This document shows, piece by piece, positions 51,718-60,693 of a DNA stretch of 64,000 bases; position 1 is the first letter of the stretch; every line of letters starts with the position of its first letter. Source of the DNA: Martinezella rhizogenes (GTDB lineage Bacteria > Pseudomonadota > Alphaproteobacteria > Rhizobiales > Rhizobiaceae); the NCBI RefSeq assembly GCF_000799715.1, contig NZ_JUHG01000004.1, forward strand, positions 1 to 64,000, written 5' to 3'. Both the position numbers and the translations under genes were made by a program. The notes below the pieces were generated by a model. The model saw nothing but the letters and a program-made list of their open reading frames with translations. It did not search any database and was not told the origin of the DNA.

Positions 51718-53598
51718 TTAGAATTCGATGTCATCGCCCGGCAGGATATCGCCTTCGTCGGATTCGGCGGCTGCCGGAGCGGCGACCTGTTCCTCTTCCT
51801 CGATATCGGGCGCACGCACGCGCACGTCGATGATCTTGGCGCCCGGAAATTGCGACAGGATCGCCGCGACATCGGGGTCTTGCCGGGCATCGGCGACCCG
51901 CTGCCGCTGCGCGTTCGCCTCGGCTTCCACTACCGTCGGCTCGCCTTCATCGCGGCTGAGGCTGACGATCCAGTGGATGCCGGTCCATTCCTTCAGCTTA
52001 ACGGCAAGCTCGTTCAAGAGCGTGCCCGGCGCGCCCGGCGTCAGGCTGACGTCGAGCCGGCCGGGTTCCAGCCGCACCGGACGCACGAAGCTGCGCACCA
52101 TGGCTTTCAGTTTCGGATCGCGCTTCTGGCCGGCAAGTTCGGCGATGTCGGTCATCGAATTGATGGCAACCAGCGGCTTCGGCGCTTCAACCGGCTTCTG
52201 TTCGATGCGGCCGATGGGAGCAGAGTCCGGCTGGGTATTCGGAACCGCGCGCAGCATGGCGACCGGTGCCTGTGGCGTCGGCCGTGGCGCGGCTGTCTCG
52301 ACCGCGCGGGCCATCACGTTGCCCTGATAGGAAACCTGCGTTCCGCCGCCATTGCCGTTGGGCGAAGCGGGCGAGGGGCGTGCGCCGCCATTGCCATTAC
52401 CGTCGGAGAATTCGGCAAGCCGCCGCGCGGCATCTTCCGGGGCCGGCAGATGGGCGGCATGCGCCAGTCGGATCAGCACCATTTCGGCGGCACCTGCGGT
52501 GCGCGCAGCACTTTCCGTCTCCGGTATGCCCTTCAGGAGCATCTGCCAGATGCGCGACAGGGTGGTGACCGCCACGCCCTGCGCGAATTCCGCCGCCTTG
52601 TTGCGCTCGACTTCGCTCAACGACGGATCGTTGGCAGCGTCGGGCACATATTTCAGGCGGGTGACGAGGTGGGTGAAATCCGCAAGGTCGGTCAATACGA
52701 CGACGGGGTTGGCTCCGGCCTCGTACTGGCTGTTGAACTCCGCCAAGGCGGCCGCGACATCGCCCTGGATGATGTGATGGAAGAGATCGACGATGCGGGC
52801 GCGGTCAGCAAGACCCAGCATCGAGCGAACGGCATCGGCCACGACCACGCCGCTGCCATGCGCAATCGCCTGGTCGAGCAGCGACAGGCCGTCACGAGCC
52901 GATCCCTCGGCGGCGCGGGCGATCATGGCGAGCGCTTCCGTCTCCGCCTCGATGCCTTCCTTGGCCGAAATGGTGGTGAACAGTCCCACAAGATCCGAGG
53001 CGCTGATGCGGCGCAGATCGAAGCGCTGGCAGCGCGACAGCACGGTGATCGGCACCTTGCGGATTTCGGTGGTGGCGAAGATGAACTTCACATGCTCCGG
53101 CGGCTCTTCCAGCGTCTTCAACAATCCGTTGAAGGCGGCCGTCGACAGCATGTGCACTTCGTCGATGATATAGACCTTGTAGCGCGCCGAAACCGGACGG
53201 TAGCGCACCTGCTCGATGATCTCGCGGATATCGTCGATGCCGGTATGCGAGGCGGCGTCCATCTCGATGACGTCGACATGCCGGCCTTCCATGATCGCCT
53301 GGCAATGTTCGCCGGGCTCGCGCAGGTCGATGGTCGGGCGGTCGATCTCGGGGGTTCGATAGTTGAGCGCGCGCGCCAGAATGCGGGCCGTCGTCGTCTT
53401 GCCGACACCGCGCACGCCGGTCAGCATATAGGCCTGGGCAATACGGCCGGTTTCGAACGCGTTGGTCAGCGTGCGAACCATCGGCTCCTGGCCGACCATC
53501 AGGTCTGTGAAATCCTTGGGACGGTATTTGCGGGCCAGCACCCGGTAACCGGTGCCGGTCGAAGCGGCATCTTTTGCTTGTCGCTCGGTGTCGCTCAT
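51718..53598 (-). CDS. dnaX: DNA polymerase III subunits gamma/tau
   Basis: A 626-residue clamp-loader ATPase. Walker A is GVRGVGKTTT at about residues 61-70, Walker B is in YIIDEVHMLSTAAF, and the sensor region FIFATTEIRKVPITVLSRCQ follows. The first zinc-site cysteines of the E. coli protein are missing: the segment between Walker A and GEHCQAIMEGRHVDV keeps only one Cys. The C-terminal third is Pro/Gly/Asn-rich and then a tau-like domain. I start at ATG 53598 (MSDTERQ). The frame upstream passes into the SRP RNA gene and is not coding. Confidence 0.95.
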   Translation of the reverse strand: MSDTERQAKDAASTGTGYRVLARKYRPKDFTDLMVGQEPMVRTLTNAFETGRIAQAYMLTGVRGVGKTTTARILARALNYRTPEIDRPTIDLREPGEHCQAIMEGRHVDVIEMDAASHTGIDDIREIIEQVRYRPVSARYKVYIIDEVHMLSTAAFNGLLKTLEEPPEHVKFIFATTEIRKVPITVLSRCQRFDLRRISASDLVGLFTTISAKEGIEAETEALAMIARAAEGSARDGLSLLDQAIAHGSGVVVADAVRSMLGLADRARIVDLFHHIIQGDVAAALAEFNSQYEAGANPVVVLTDLADFTHLVTRLKYVPDAANDPSLSEVERNKAAEFAQGVAVTTLSRIWQMLLKGIPETESAARTAGAAEMVLIRLAHAAHLPAPEDAARRLAEFSDGNGNGGARPSPASPNGNGGGTQVSYQGNVMARAVETAAPRPTPQAPVAMLRAVPNTQPDSAPIGRIEQKPVEAPKPLVAINSMTDIAELAGQKRDPKLKAMVRSFVRPVRLEPGRLDVSLTPGAPGTLLNELAVKLKEWTGIHWIVSLSRDEGEPTVVEAEANAQRQRVADARQDPDVAAILSQFPGAKIIDVRVRAPDIEEEEQVAAPAAAESDEGDILPGDDIEF

Positions 53599-53644
53599 GG
53601 CCCTGCTTATTGCCCGCAGAAAGCCGGGCCTTGCTTTCAAAAAG

Positions 53645-53745
53645 GGTGGGAGGCTGGCACGATGACCCGTGCCGGGCTCGTTGGGGCTGCTTCCTTCCGG
53701 ACCTGACCCGGTTGGCGAGTGGCTCGTCCACCACCAACCTCCCGG
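53645..53745 (-). ncRNA. ffs: Signal recognition particle RNA, small bacterial type
   Basis: The minus strand carries the near-universal SRP core GGTCAGGTCCGGAAGGAAGC followed by AGCC. The flanks pair: GGGAGG near the 5' end (about 53743) with CCTCCC near the 3' end (about 53650), forming one long hairpin of roughly 100 bases like E. coli 4.5S RNA. It binds Ffh and targets membrane proteins. It lies just upstream of dnaX on the same strand. Exact ends are estimated. Confidence 0.93.
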
Positions 53746-53835
53746 AGGCACATATCGGCAATATCCTCATCAAAAGCAAGCCAAGGTCAAAAAAAACTGC
53801 TAAACATTTGATAAAACACTCTGGAGGACCGCCCA

Positions 53836-54246
53836 TTGAAGGAATTCACGCTCGACGAACGTCTGGCGAATGACAGCGTTTCCGTTGTGATCATCGGACT
53901 TTGCGACGTGCGCCTGTCGAAGGACAGCCGCTGGCCGTGGCTGGTGCTAGTGCCCCGCCGGCCCGGCATATCGGAAATATTCGAGTTGACGCCGCTGGAC
54001 CAGGTTCTCCTGACCTTCGAGACCAACAAGGTCGCGAGCGCCCTGAAAACCGTGACCGGAGCGACAAAAATCAACGTCGGGGCTCTTGGAAATATCGTCC
54101 GACAGCTTCATGTTCATGTAATTGCACGGTTCGAAGGGGACGCGAACTGGCCCGGTCCGATCTGGGGCCACGGCAAGGCGGAACCCTATACGGACGAAGA
54201 CATGAACAGCTTCATAGCCAAGTTGCGGGACACGCTTTCACAATGA
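53836..54246 (+). CDS. HIT-family nucleotide-binding protein
   Basis: A 136-residue protein with the HIT active-site region as QLHVHVIARFEGD: two of the three motif histidines are present, and the first is replaced by Gln, as I recall for this proteobacterial subgroup. A Trp/Pro/Gly segment (NWPGPIWGHG) follows. HIT proteins hydrolyse or transfer nucleotidyl groups; the substrate is not known. The start is TTG 53836 with GGAGGA 7 bases before it. It overlaps nudC by 4 bases. Confidence 0.88.
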   Translation: MKEFTLDERLANDSVSVVIIGLCDVRLSKDSRWPWLVLVPRRPGISEIFELTPLDQVLLTFETNKVASALKTVTGATKINVGALGNIVRQLHVHVIARFEGDANWPGPIWGHGKAEPYTDEDMNSFIAKLRDTLSQ

Positions 54247-55202
54247 ACCATTCAATCTTCTCTTCGGACGCGCCTCACCCGGAAGCTAGCAGCCTCACGG
54301 CCTTTGCGGAAAACCAGCTCAACCGGGACGCCGAGCATCGTGACGAGGAAACGATCCAGAGCGCGCTGTCCAGGGAAGGCACGCATATTCTTGCTTTCGC
54401 CAGGGACAGGCTTGTTCTGAAGCATGACGGTCAGGTGCTCGATCCGCTGTTTGCGCGCTACGAGCTGCAGGAACTCGATCCGGATTGGGAGGCGGCCGTG
54501 CTGCTCGGTTATCGCAAGACCGGCGAGCCGCGGCTGGCCGTGCCGGTGCGCATCAATGCCGATGACCTCGCCAGCCATTACAAGCCCGCCGACATGCGCT
54601 CGCTCTGGCGCGATTTCCTGCTCGAGGGCGAAATCCTCGGTGAGGCGGCGCAGGGCATGAGCCTGCTGCGGTGGAACAGCGACAATCGCTTTTGCGGCCG
54701 TTGCGGTTCGGTGATGGAAAGTCGCATTGGCGGCTACAAGCGGGTCTGCACCGCCTGCGAGCACATGATCTTCCCGCGCACCGATCCCGTTGTCATCATG
54801 CTGACGGTCGACGAGGAGAAAAATCTCTGCCTGCTCGGCCGCAGCCATCATTTCGCGCCGGGCATGTATTCCTGTCTCGCCGGTTTCGTCGAGCCGGGCG
54901 AAACCATCGAGAATGCCGTGCGCCGCGAGACGCATGAAGAATCGGGGATCCAGGTCGGCCGCGTGCGCTACCACGCCTCGCAGCCCTGGCCGATGCCGCA
55001 TTCCCTGATGATCGGCTGTTATGCCGAGGCGAAGTCGACGGAGATCCATATCGACGCCACCGAGCTCGATGATTGCCGCTGGTTCACGCCGGAAGAGACG
55101 CTCGAAATGCTCGATCACGTCTCGGCTTCCGGCAACACTTCCCCGCCCAAGGGCGCCATCGCCCATCGCCTGATGCGCGACTGGGTGGAATGGAAACGAT
55201 AG
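54243..55202 (+). CDS. nudC: NAD(+)/NADH diphosphatase NudC
   Basis: A 319-residue Nudix hydrolase that cleaves NADH to NMNH and AMP and can remove NAD caps from RNA. A four-Cys zinc ribbon (FCGRCGS, then VCTACEHMIFPRTDP) comes before the Nudix box GFVEPGETIENAVRRETHEE, and the NudC motif SQPWPMPHSLMIG follows. ATG 54243 overlaps the HIT stop (ATGA), which indicates coupling of two nucleotide-handling enzymes. Confidence 0.95.
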   Translation: MNHSIFSSDAPHPEASSLTAFAENQLNRDAEHRDEETIQSALSREGTHILAFARDRLVLKHDGQVLDPLFARYELQELDPDWEAAVLLGYRKTGEPRLAVPVRINADDLASHYKPADMRSLWRDFLLEGEILGEAAQGMSLLRWNSDNRFCGRCGSVMESRIGGYKRVCTACEHMIFPRTDPVVIMLTVDEEKNLCLLGRSHHFAPGMYSCLAGFVEPGETIENAVRRETHEESGIQVGRVRYHASQPWPMPHSLMIGCYAEAKSTEIHIDATELDDCRWFTPEETLEMLDHVSASGNTSPPKGAIAHRLMRDWVEWKR

Positions 55203-55215
55203 GTCTTCGTTCGCC

Positions 55216-55902
55216 ATGGCGCGCTCGGAACGCTTGCTGACCCTGCTGCAGACACTGAGGCGCTATCGTCGTCCGGTCAGCGGCGCGGTTCTGGCGAGTG
55301 AAACCGGCGTCAGCCTGCGCACGCTTTACCGCGATATCGCCAGCCTCCAGTCGCAGGGCGCGATGATCGAGGGCGAGCCGGGCATCGGCTATGTTCTGAA
55401 ACCTGGCTTCATGCTGCCACCGATGATGTTTTCCCAGGATGAGATCGAGGCCTTGGTGCTCGGCTCCCGCTGGGTGGCGCGCGCCGCCGATGCGCGTCTG
55501 GCGGCAGCCGGCGCGGATGCGCTTGCCAAGATCGCCGCCGTGCTGCCCGACGACATGCGCGAGACCGTCGAGCAGGCGACGCTTGTCGTCGCCACCCGCC
55601 GCGCGCTGGAGGACAAGGCCGATCTCTCCCTCATGCGCAAGGCGATCCGCTCCGAACGCATCGTGCAGCTGACCTATGGCGATGTGAACGGCGCCATTTC
55701 GACCCGACGCATCTGGCCCTTTGCACTCGGTTATTTCGACGAGGTCCGCATGGTCATGGGCTGGTGTGAGCTGCGCCAGGATTTTCGTCATTTCCGCGCC
55801 GATCGCATTGTCGACTTCGCGGTGCTGGAGACCCGCTACCCGCGACGCCGTATCGTCCTGGCGAAGGAATGGCACAAACAGCAGGGCCTTGCCCATGATT
55901 GA
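55216..55902 (+). CDS. YafY-type regulator: HTH plus WYL domain
   Basis: A 228-residue DeoR-like winged helix (ERLLTLLQTLRRYRRPVSGA, SLRTLYRDIASLQSQG) joined to a WYL ligand-sensing domain (MRKAIRSERIVQLTYGDVNG, RRIWPFALGYFDE). WYL domains often bind nucleic acid or small ligands. It starts 13 bases after nudC, so it may be the third gene of that operon. An inverted repeat lies 18 bases after its stop and before the small protein at 55987. Confidence 0.9.
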   Translation: MARSERLLTLLQTLRRYRRPVSGAVLASETGVSLRTLYRDIASLQSQGAMIEGEPGIGYVLKPGFMLPPMMFSQDEIEALVLGSRWVARAADARLAAAGADALAKIAAVLPDDMRETVEQATLVVATRRALEDKADLSLMRKAIRSERIVQLTYGDVNGAISTRRIWPFALGYFDEVRMVMGWCELRQDFRHFRADRIVDFAVLETRYPRRRIVLAKEWHKQQGLAHD

Positions 55903-55920
55903 TCCCTGAGCATCAGACTA

Positions 55921-55937
55921 CTGCCAGAAACTGTCAG
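55921..55937. promoter_or_regulatory. Inverted repeat before the 76-residue protein gene
   Basis: CTGCCAG (55921-55927) and CTGTCAG (55931-55937) form a near-perfect inverted repeat (6 of 7) with an AAA centre, 50 bases before ATG 55987. It could be a regulator site, possibly for the adjacent YafY-type protein. Confidence 0.4.
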
Positions 55938-55986
55938 CATGAACGGTTATTGTCGGCATCATTCCACACAGGAAGGAGGACCGATC

Positions 55987-56217
55987 ATGGCAAGCATTGC
56001 TCACATCATTAGAGAGGACGCGCATCGTTCTGCAGGTGACGCCAATGATGCGTCTTTGGCGCAGGCCTGGCTGCATCGTCTCGCCCAGGCTGCGCTTCAT
56101 CGTTTCACGCGGCGACATCCACACCTGGATCTTGATGGAATGTCCGATTTCATGAAGCGCGATCTCGGCCTAGTCGACGAATGGATGCCGTATCGCGACG
56201 ACAGTCGCCTGCGATAG
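55987..56217 (+). CDS. Small basic/His-rich protein, DUF1127-like ending
   Basis: A 76-residue protein starting MASIAHIIREDAHRSAG, with a strong GGAAGGAGGA site before ATG 55987. It is rich in His, Arg and Ala, and the C-terminal segment SDFMKRDLGLVDEWMP resembles the ending of DUF1127-type small proteins (short rhizobial proteins, some linked to phosphate and carbon use). I do not claim membership. The spacing suggests expression from its own promoter, under or next to the YafY regulator. Confidence 0.7.
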   Translation: MASIAHIIREDAHRSAGDANDASLAQAWLHRLAQAALHRFTRRHPHLDLDGMSDFMKRDLGLVDEWMPYRDDSRLR

Positions 56218-56339
56218 GCGCGTCCTGAAAGCAACCCAGTCAACCCTTCGGCAAACGTCTTCCTCCGGCAGGTCCGTCATGACCTGTCGGCCGGAACCGA
56301 TATTGCCGTCATATCCCCAACGCCAAGAGGAATATTCCA

Positions 56340-56708
56340 ATGACCAGCCCGAACCTCATCATCTTCTACGTCAAGGACCCGGCCGAGAGCATACCCTTTT
56401 ATCGCGACCTGCTCGGCCGCGAACCGGCCTTCGCCGCGCCGAATTTCGTGGCCTTCCCGCTCGACAACGGTTTCACGCTCGGCCTCTGGCGCCGCAGCAG
56501 CGTCGAACCGCAGCCGTCGGCCATCGGCAGCCGCGGCGAGCTCGCCTTCATGGTCGAGGGCGAAGGAGCGGTGGCGGAACATTACAAGGACTGGAAGGCG
56601 CGCGGCTTGCCGGTCGCCCAGGAACTGACGACGCTGGATTTCGGCCCGACCTTCGTCGTGCTGGATCCGGACGGTCATCGTCTCCGGGTCTGTGAGCCGG
56701 ATAAGTAA
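56340..56708 (+). CDS. VOC (glyoxalase/bleomycin-resistance-like) protein
   Basis: A 122-residue protein with two beta-alpha-beta-beta-beta units of the vicinal-oxygen-chelate fold: IIFYVKDPAESIPFYRDLLG early and FVVLDPDGHRLRVCEPD at the end. Members bind metals and act on diverse small molecules, or sequester drugs. The substrate is unknown. ATG 56340 stands alone between the small protein and the palindromic repeat. Confidence 0.85.
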   Translation: MTSPNLIIFYVKDPAESIPFYRDLLGREPAFAAPNFVAFPLDNGFTLGLWRRSSVEPQPSAIGSRGELAFMVEGEGAVAEHYKDWKARGLPVAQELTTLDFGPTFVVLDPDGHRLRVCEPDK

Positions 56709-56726
56709 GTTGCAGGTTATGAGGCT

Positions 56727-56883
56727 TTGCCCCTCACCCTAGCCCTCTCCCCGTTTTTGACGGGGAGAGGGGACGACCTCTGTATCCGTCTAGGCAGTTG
56801 GCTGGATGGAAGGTCGTAGGTGCGTCTATCTCCTTCTCCCCGCGAGCGGGGAGAAGGTGGCCGACAGGCCGGATGAGGGGCTT
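56727..56883. repeat. Second family of palindromic intergenic repeat
   Basis: Two GC-rich hairpins, 11-bp at 56743-56753/56761-56771 and 12-bp at 56832-56843/56846-56857, are flanked by CCCTCACCCTAGCCC at the left and CCGGATGAGGGG at the right. This arrangement is typical of the short intergenic repeats found in many proteobacteria. No coding frame is supported. It lies between the VOC gene and the pheA stop and may serve as a 3' end for both. Confidence 0.75.
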
Positions 56884-56900
56884 CCCAGCAACTATGAAGC

Positions 56901-57755
56901 CTAAAGCTGCCCCCGCATCGGGTGGCCCTTGTAGACACCCAGAATCCTGACCTTCTCAGAGAAGAACCGCAATTCCTCCAGCGCGCGTTGCACATTCGCA
57001 TCGGTCGGATGACCCTCGATGTCGGCGTAGAACTGCGTCGCTACAAAACGGCCGCCGAGTTGGTAGCTCTCGAGCTTCGTCATGTTGATACCGTTGGTGG
57101 CGAAGCCGCCGAGCGCCTTGTAGAGCGCTGCCGGAATGTTGCGGACGTTGAAGACAAAGGTGGTGACGATCTTTTCTTCCGGTGAGCTCCGCTCCGCCCA
57201 TTTCTCCTCGCGCGACAATATGACGAAGCGCGTCACGTTGTCCTCGGTATCCTCGACATTCTCGGCGATGATATCCAGCTTGTAGAGGTTGGCGGCGAGC
57301 CGTGGTGCAAGGGCTGCCATCGTACGGTCGCCGGTTTCCTGCACCAGCTTGGCGGCACCCGCCGTATCGCCAGCGACGACTGGTTTCCAGCCATTGGCGC
57401 GCACGATCTTGCGGCACTGGCCGAGCGCGTGGATATGGCTGTGTACGGTGCGGATCTCTTCCTTCTTCACACCCGGCAGCACCATCAGCTGGAAGCGGAT
57501 CGGCATGAAATATTCGCCGACGATATGCAGCTGCGATTCGGGTAGCATGTGGTGGATATCCGCGACGCGGCCGGCGATCGTGTTTTCGATCGGGATCATG
57601 CCGAGATCGGCCTCGCCATTGTCGACGGCGGCGAAGGCGTCCTCGAAGGTCTGGCAGGGCAGCGGCTCCATCGTCGGGAACATGTCGCGGCAGGCCATAT
57701 CGGAATTGGCGCCGTAGTCGCCCTGGAAGGAGATCTTGTTGGTCTTGGTGGTCAT
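56901..57755 (-). CDS. pheA: Prephenate dehydratase
   Basis: A 284-residue enzyme that converts prephenate to phenylpyruvate. The catalytic domain has FQGDYGANSDMACRDM, IPIENTIAGRVADIHHML and the late catalytic EDTEDNVTRFVIL (Thr-Arg-Phe). The last ~80 residues are an ACT domain with the Phe-binding region NGINMTKLESYQLGG, so feedback by phenylalanine is likely. No chorismate mutase domain is attached. It lies 27 bases after kdsB on the same strand. Confidence 0.95.
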   Translation of the reverse strand: MTTKTNKISFQGDYGANSDMACRDMFPTMEPLPCQTFEDAFAAVDNGEADLGMIPIENTIAGRVADIHHMLPESQLHIVGEYFMPIRFQLMVLPGVKKEEIRTVHSHIHALGQCRKIVRANGWKPVVAGDTAGAAKLVQETGDRTMAALAPRLAANLYKLDIIAENVEDTEDNVTRFVILSREEKWAERSSPEEKIVTTFVFNVRNIPAALYKALGGFATNGINMTKLESYQLGGRFVATQFYADIEGHPTDANVQRALEELRFFSEKVRILGVYKGHPMRGQL

Positions 57756-57782
57756 GGGACTGCCTTTAGGGGAGAGATTCCG

Positions 57783-58538
57783 TCAGCGAGAGGCGCCGGA
57801 AAGGATGCGTCGGGCCTTTTCGAGGTCGGCGGGAGTATCGACACCGAGCGGGATCGTGTCAACGATCTCGACATCGATGCGCATGCCGGCTTCCAGCGCC
57901 CGCAATTGCTCCAGCGATTCGCGCAGTTCGAGCGGCGACGGGCCGAGGCTGACGAATTTCTCCAGTGCTGCGCGACGATAGGTGTAGAGGCCGATGTGAT
58001 GATAGAGCGGCCCCTTGCCGTAAGGAGCGGTGGTGCGCGTAAAATAGAGCGCGCGCAGGCGGCTTTCCGACAGCGCTGAGCCGACGACCTTGACGACGCT
58101 CGGCAGGGTTTTTTCTTCCTCATCCTTGATCTCGACGGTCAGCGTTCCGATGTCGACGGCCGGATTGTCGAGTGGGCGCAATGCCGCGTGAATGGTCTGG
58201 GGATCGATGGTTGGCAGGTCGCCTTGAACGTTGACGATGATCTCGACGCGTCCATCGGGATCGACGGCCCGCAATGCCTCATGAATACGATCGGAGCCGG
58301 ACTGATGGTCCTGGCGCGTCATCACCACCTCGAAACCGGCATTGGCGACGGCGGCATAGGTATCGTCATGATCGACGGCGACGACGATGCGACCGATCGC
58401 CGCCTCGCGCGCTCGCTTGGCAACCTGTACGATCATGGGCAGGCCGCAAATATCGGCGAGCGGTTTGCCCGGCAGGCGTGTGGAGGCCATCCGGGCAGGA
58501 ATGAGCACCAGCGTCTTGTCTAAGTTGGAATCTGTCAT
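57783..58538 (-). CDS. kdsB: 3-deoxy-manno-octulosonate cytidylyltransferase
   Basis: A 251-residue enzyme that makes CMP-KDO for lipopolysaccharide core synthesis. It starts with [20 protein letters not shown] and has the sugar-site segments [16 protein letters not shown] and [13 protein letters not shown] start at ATG 58538 (MTDSNLDK); upstream codons to 58583 are unlikely to be coding. It is first in kdsB-pheA and divergent from cycM with 151 bases between starts. Confidence 0.95.
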   Translation of the reverse strand: MTDSNLDKTLVLIPARMASTRLPGKPLADICGLPMIVQVAKRAREAAIGRIVVAVDHDDTYAAVANAGFEVVMTRQDHQSGSDRIHEALRAVDPDGRVEIIVNVQGDLPTIDPQTIHAALRPLDNPAVDIGTLTVEIKDEEEKTLPSVVKVVGSALSESRLRALYFTRTTAPYGKGPLYHHIGLYTYRRAALEKFVSLGPSPLELRESLEQLRALEAGMRIDVEIVDTIPLGVDTPADLEKARRILSGASR

Positions 58539-58689
58539 CGTTGGGCCTTCTATTCCCGCCGTAAAAGTGTCAAAACGTCTCATGGTGGAGACCGTTTACA
58601 GAGTTGCAAGAAACAGCCAAAAGACATAGGTTTCGCGCGAATTCAAGATGGGCCGGCAGTCACTGCCGGAGGCGAGGGGAGCATAGCAG

Positions 58690-59277
58690 ATGAATTCATC
58701 CTACGTGAACATGGGTGTCGGGGCACTTCTAGCAACACTTTTCGTGCTGAAGTCCGTGTCGCTTGCGTCAGGATATATTTTCCATTCCGAGGTGCCGGAA
58801 AAGCCCGGCTTTGAAATTGTTGCCGCCGAGGAGCCGGCCGGCGATGCCGGCGGCAAGGCCGCCGCCGTGCAGGAAACGCCGATCGCGCAGTTGCTGCAGA
58901 CGGCCGATGCCAAGGTCGGCGAAACGATCTTCAAGAAGTGTCAGGCCTGTCATTCCGGGGAGAAGGGCGGGCCAAACAAGGTTGGTCCCGATCTCTGGGG
59001 CATTATCGACCGTCCGGTCGCCGAACATGAGGGCTTTGCCTATTCCGCCGCCATCAAGACGTTTTCCAAGGACGGCGCGGAGAAGTGGACCTACGATCAT
59101 CTTTATCACTTCGTAGCCGCACCGAAAAAGTTCATTCCCGGAACGGCGATGGGCTTTGCCGGCCTGCCGAAGGAAAAGGACCGCGCCGACCTGATCGCTT
59201 ATCTGCGCACACTGGCCGATACGCCGGTGCCGTTGCCGGATCCGAACGCAGCGCCGGCACCTGCCGCGACGAACTAG
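58690..59277 (+). CDS. cycM: Membrane-anchored cytochrome c (CycM-type)
   Basis: A 195-residue class I cytochrome c. An N-terminal hydrophobic segment ([16 protein letters not shown]) anchors it in the inner membrane. The heme site is CQACH, and the axial Met is in [11 protein letters not shown] Pro/Ala-rich tail ends it. CycM-type proteins carry electrons from the bc1 complex to aa3-type oxidase. It is divergent from kdsB-pheA, an order seen in related species. Confidence 0.92.
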   Translation: MNSSYVNMGVGALLATLFVLKSVSLASGYIFHSEVPEKPGFEIVAAEEPAGDAGGKAAAVQETPIAQLLQTADAKVGETIFKKCQACHSGEKGGPNKVGPDLWGIIDRPVAEHEGFAYSAAIKTFSKDGAEKWTYDHLYHFVAAPKKFIPGTAMGFAGLPKEKDRADLIAYLRTLADTPVPLPDPNAAPAPAATN

Positions 59278-59361
59278 AGCAATTCCAGGAAAAGTGCGCA
59301 GCGGTTTTCCGTCCGGAATTGCGTAGGAACAACAAGACAGCCCGTATCGAACGAATCATTT

Positions 59362-59394
59362 CCAAAAGCCCGGTCGTTTCGGCCGGGCTTTTGG
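59362..59394. terminator. Terminator after cycM
   Basis: A 12-bp stem (59362-59373 with 59383-59394) with a 9-base loop lies between cycM and the convergent patatin gene. A short T-run is in the right arm. It may act on both strands. Confidence 0.65.
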
Positions 59395-59410
59395 CCGTTT
59401 CGGTGACTCT

Positions 59411-60571
59411 TCAGGCCGAATGCCGACGCGACCGCGTTCTCTGGTCGAGGTCATAGACCTTGAGCCCGTCCTCGGCGCTCGGCGGCACGCGCCAGTCCTC
59501 CGCCAGCAGCGCCTTGCGCGCGTCGCGCAGGCCCGCCTCCCAATGCTCGTGCATCGACAGCGCCGAAAACTCGTAGTCCTTCGAATGCGAGCGGAACTGC
59601 TTGTTGCGGTAGATCAGATGGATGATGGTGACGCCGTAGTCCGAGCATTGCGCCTTCAGCTTCTGGATCGCCGGGTCGGCCTTGGCTTCGTCCGGCAGGC
59701 GCGCGTAAAGCTCCGAAATGGTGCGACGCAGGCGGTGGCGCTCGAGAAACAGGTCGGTGTTGAGCCGGGTGCGGCTCGAATAGGTGATGTCCTTGCGCCG
59801 CTCCTCGACTTCTTCGAGATCCTGCGGCTGCGGGCCGATGGCGCTGAAGAGGTCGACCTGGAAGACCACGGTATCGATGTCGGCGCCGTTTCGCAGCACG
59901 TAGGTCAGCGGCGTGTTCGAGACCAGGCCGCCGTCCCAGTAATAGTCGTTGCCGATCTTGATGGCCGGAAAGCCAGGCGGCAACGCACCGCTCGCCATGA
60001 CGTGCTCGGGTTTGATCTGGACTTCCCGGTTGTCGAAGAAGGCGAAATTGCCAGTGCGGACGTTAACGGCGCCGAGGCTGAGCCGCACCGGACCGTGGTT
60101 GATGCGGTCAAAATCGACATGGTCGAGCAGCGTCTGGCGCAACTGCTCAGTGTCGTAGATGCTGGTCGCGCCCGCCGAACCGCGCGCCTGGAACCAGGAC
60201 GGGATCTGCCAGGGTGAAAAAAAGCCGGGCACGCCGAAGGTCGAAACCCACCAGCTGCTGACCGTCCGGTAGAATGGATTGGTCTCGCGCCGCTTCTCCA
60301 TCAGGAGATCGACCGGCATCTGGACGCTGACCCTGTTCCAGAAGGAGCGCAGCTTCTCCAGCCGCTCGCCCGGCACATTGCCCGCCATGATCGCGGCATT
60401 GATGGCGCCGATCGAGATGCCGGCGATCCAGTCCGGCTCGATATTCTGTTCCCTCAGCGCCTCGAAAGCGCCGGCCTGATAGGAGCCGAGCGCCCCGCCG
60501 CCCTGCAGCACGAAGACCTTCTGCGCATAGGCCGAAGCCGGATTGGTGATAAGTGGCGCTGCAATATTCAT
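59411..60571 (-). CDS. Patatin-like phospholipase with DUF3734-type C-terminus
   Basis: A 386-residue patatin fold. It has the oxyanion motif GGGALGSYQAGAFEAL, the nucleophile GISIGAINAA (Gly-x-Ser-x-Gly) and the catalytic Asp in DGGLVSNTPLTYV. The C-terminal part (SRTRLNTDLFLERHRLRRTI and onward) is the DUF3734-type extension found in bacterial patatins. It is likely a phospholipase or acyl hydrolase. No signal peptide is seen. ATG 60571 is used. Confidence 0.9.
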   Translation of the reverse strand: MNIAAPLITNPASAYAQKVFVLQGGGALGSYQAGAFEALREQNIEPDWIAGISIGAINAAIMAGNVPGERLEKLRSFWNRVSVQMPVDLLMEKRRETNPFYRTVSSWWVSTFGVPGFFSPWQIPSWFQARGSAGATSIYDTEQLRQTLLDHVDFDRINHGPVRLSLGAVNVRTGNFAFFDNREVQIKPEHVMASGALPPGFPAIKIGNDYYWDGGLVSNTPLTYVLRNGADIDTVVFQVDLFSAIGPQPQDLEEVEERRKDITYSSRTRLNTDLFLERHRLRRTISELYARLPDEAKADPAIQKLKAQCSDYGVTIIHLIYRNKQFRSHSKDYEFSALSMHEHWEAGLRDARKALLAEDWRVPPSAEDGLKVYDLDQRTRSRRHSA

Positions 60572-60693
60572 GGTTCCATCCTTTGCTGCGCTCCATCCTT
60601 AGCGGCGGCGATGCGCAAATATATGACCATTTTCCTGCCTGCTTCTCCGAAGGCGGAGATATATCGTCGCAGCATGCAAGCTCGTTGCATGCC

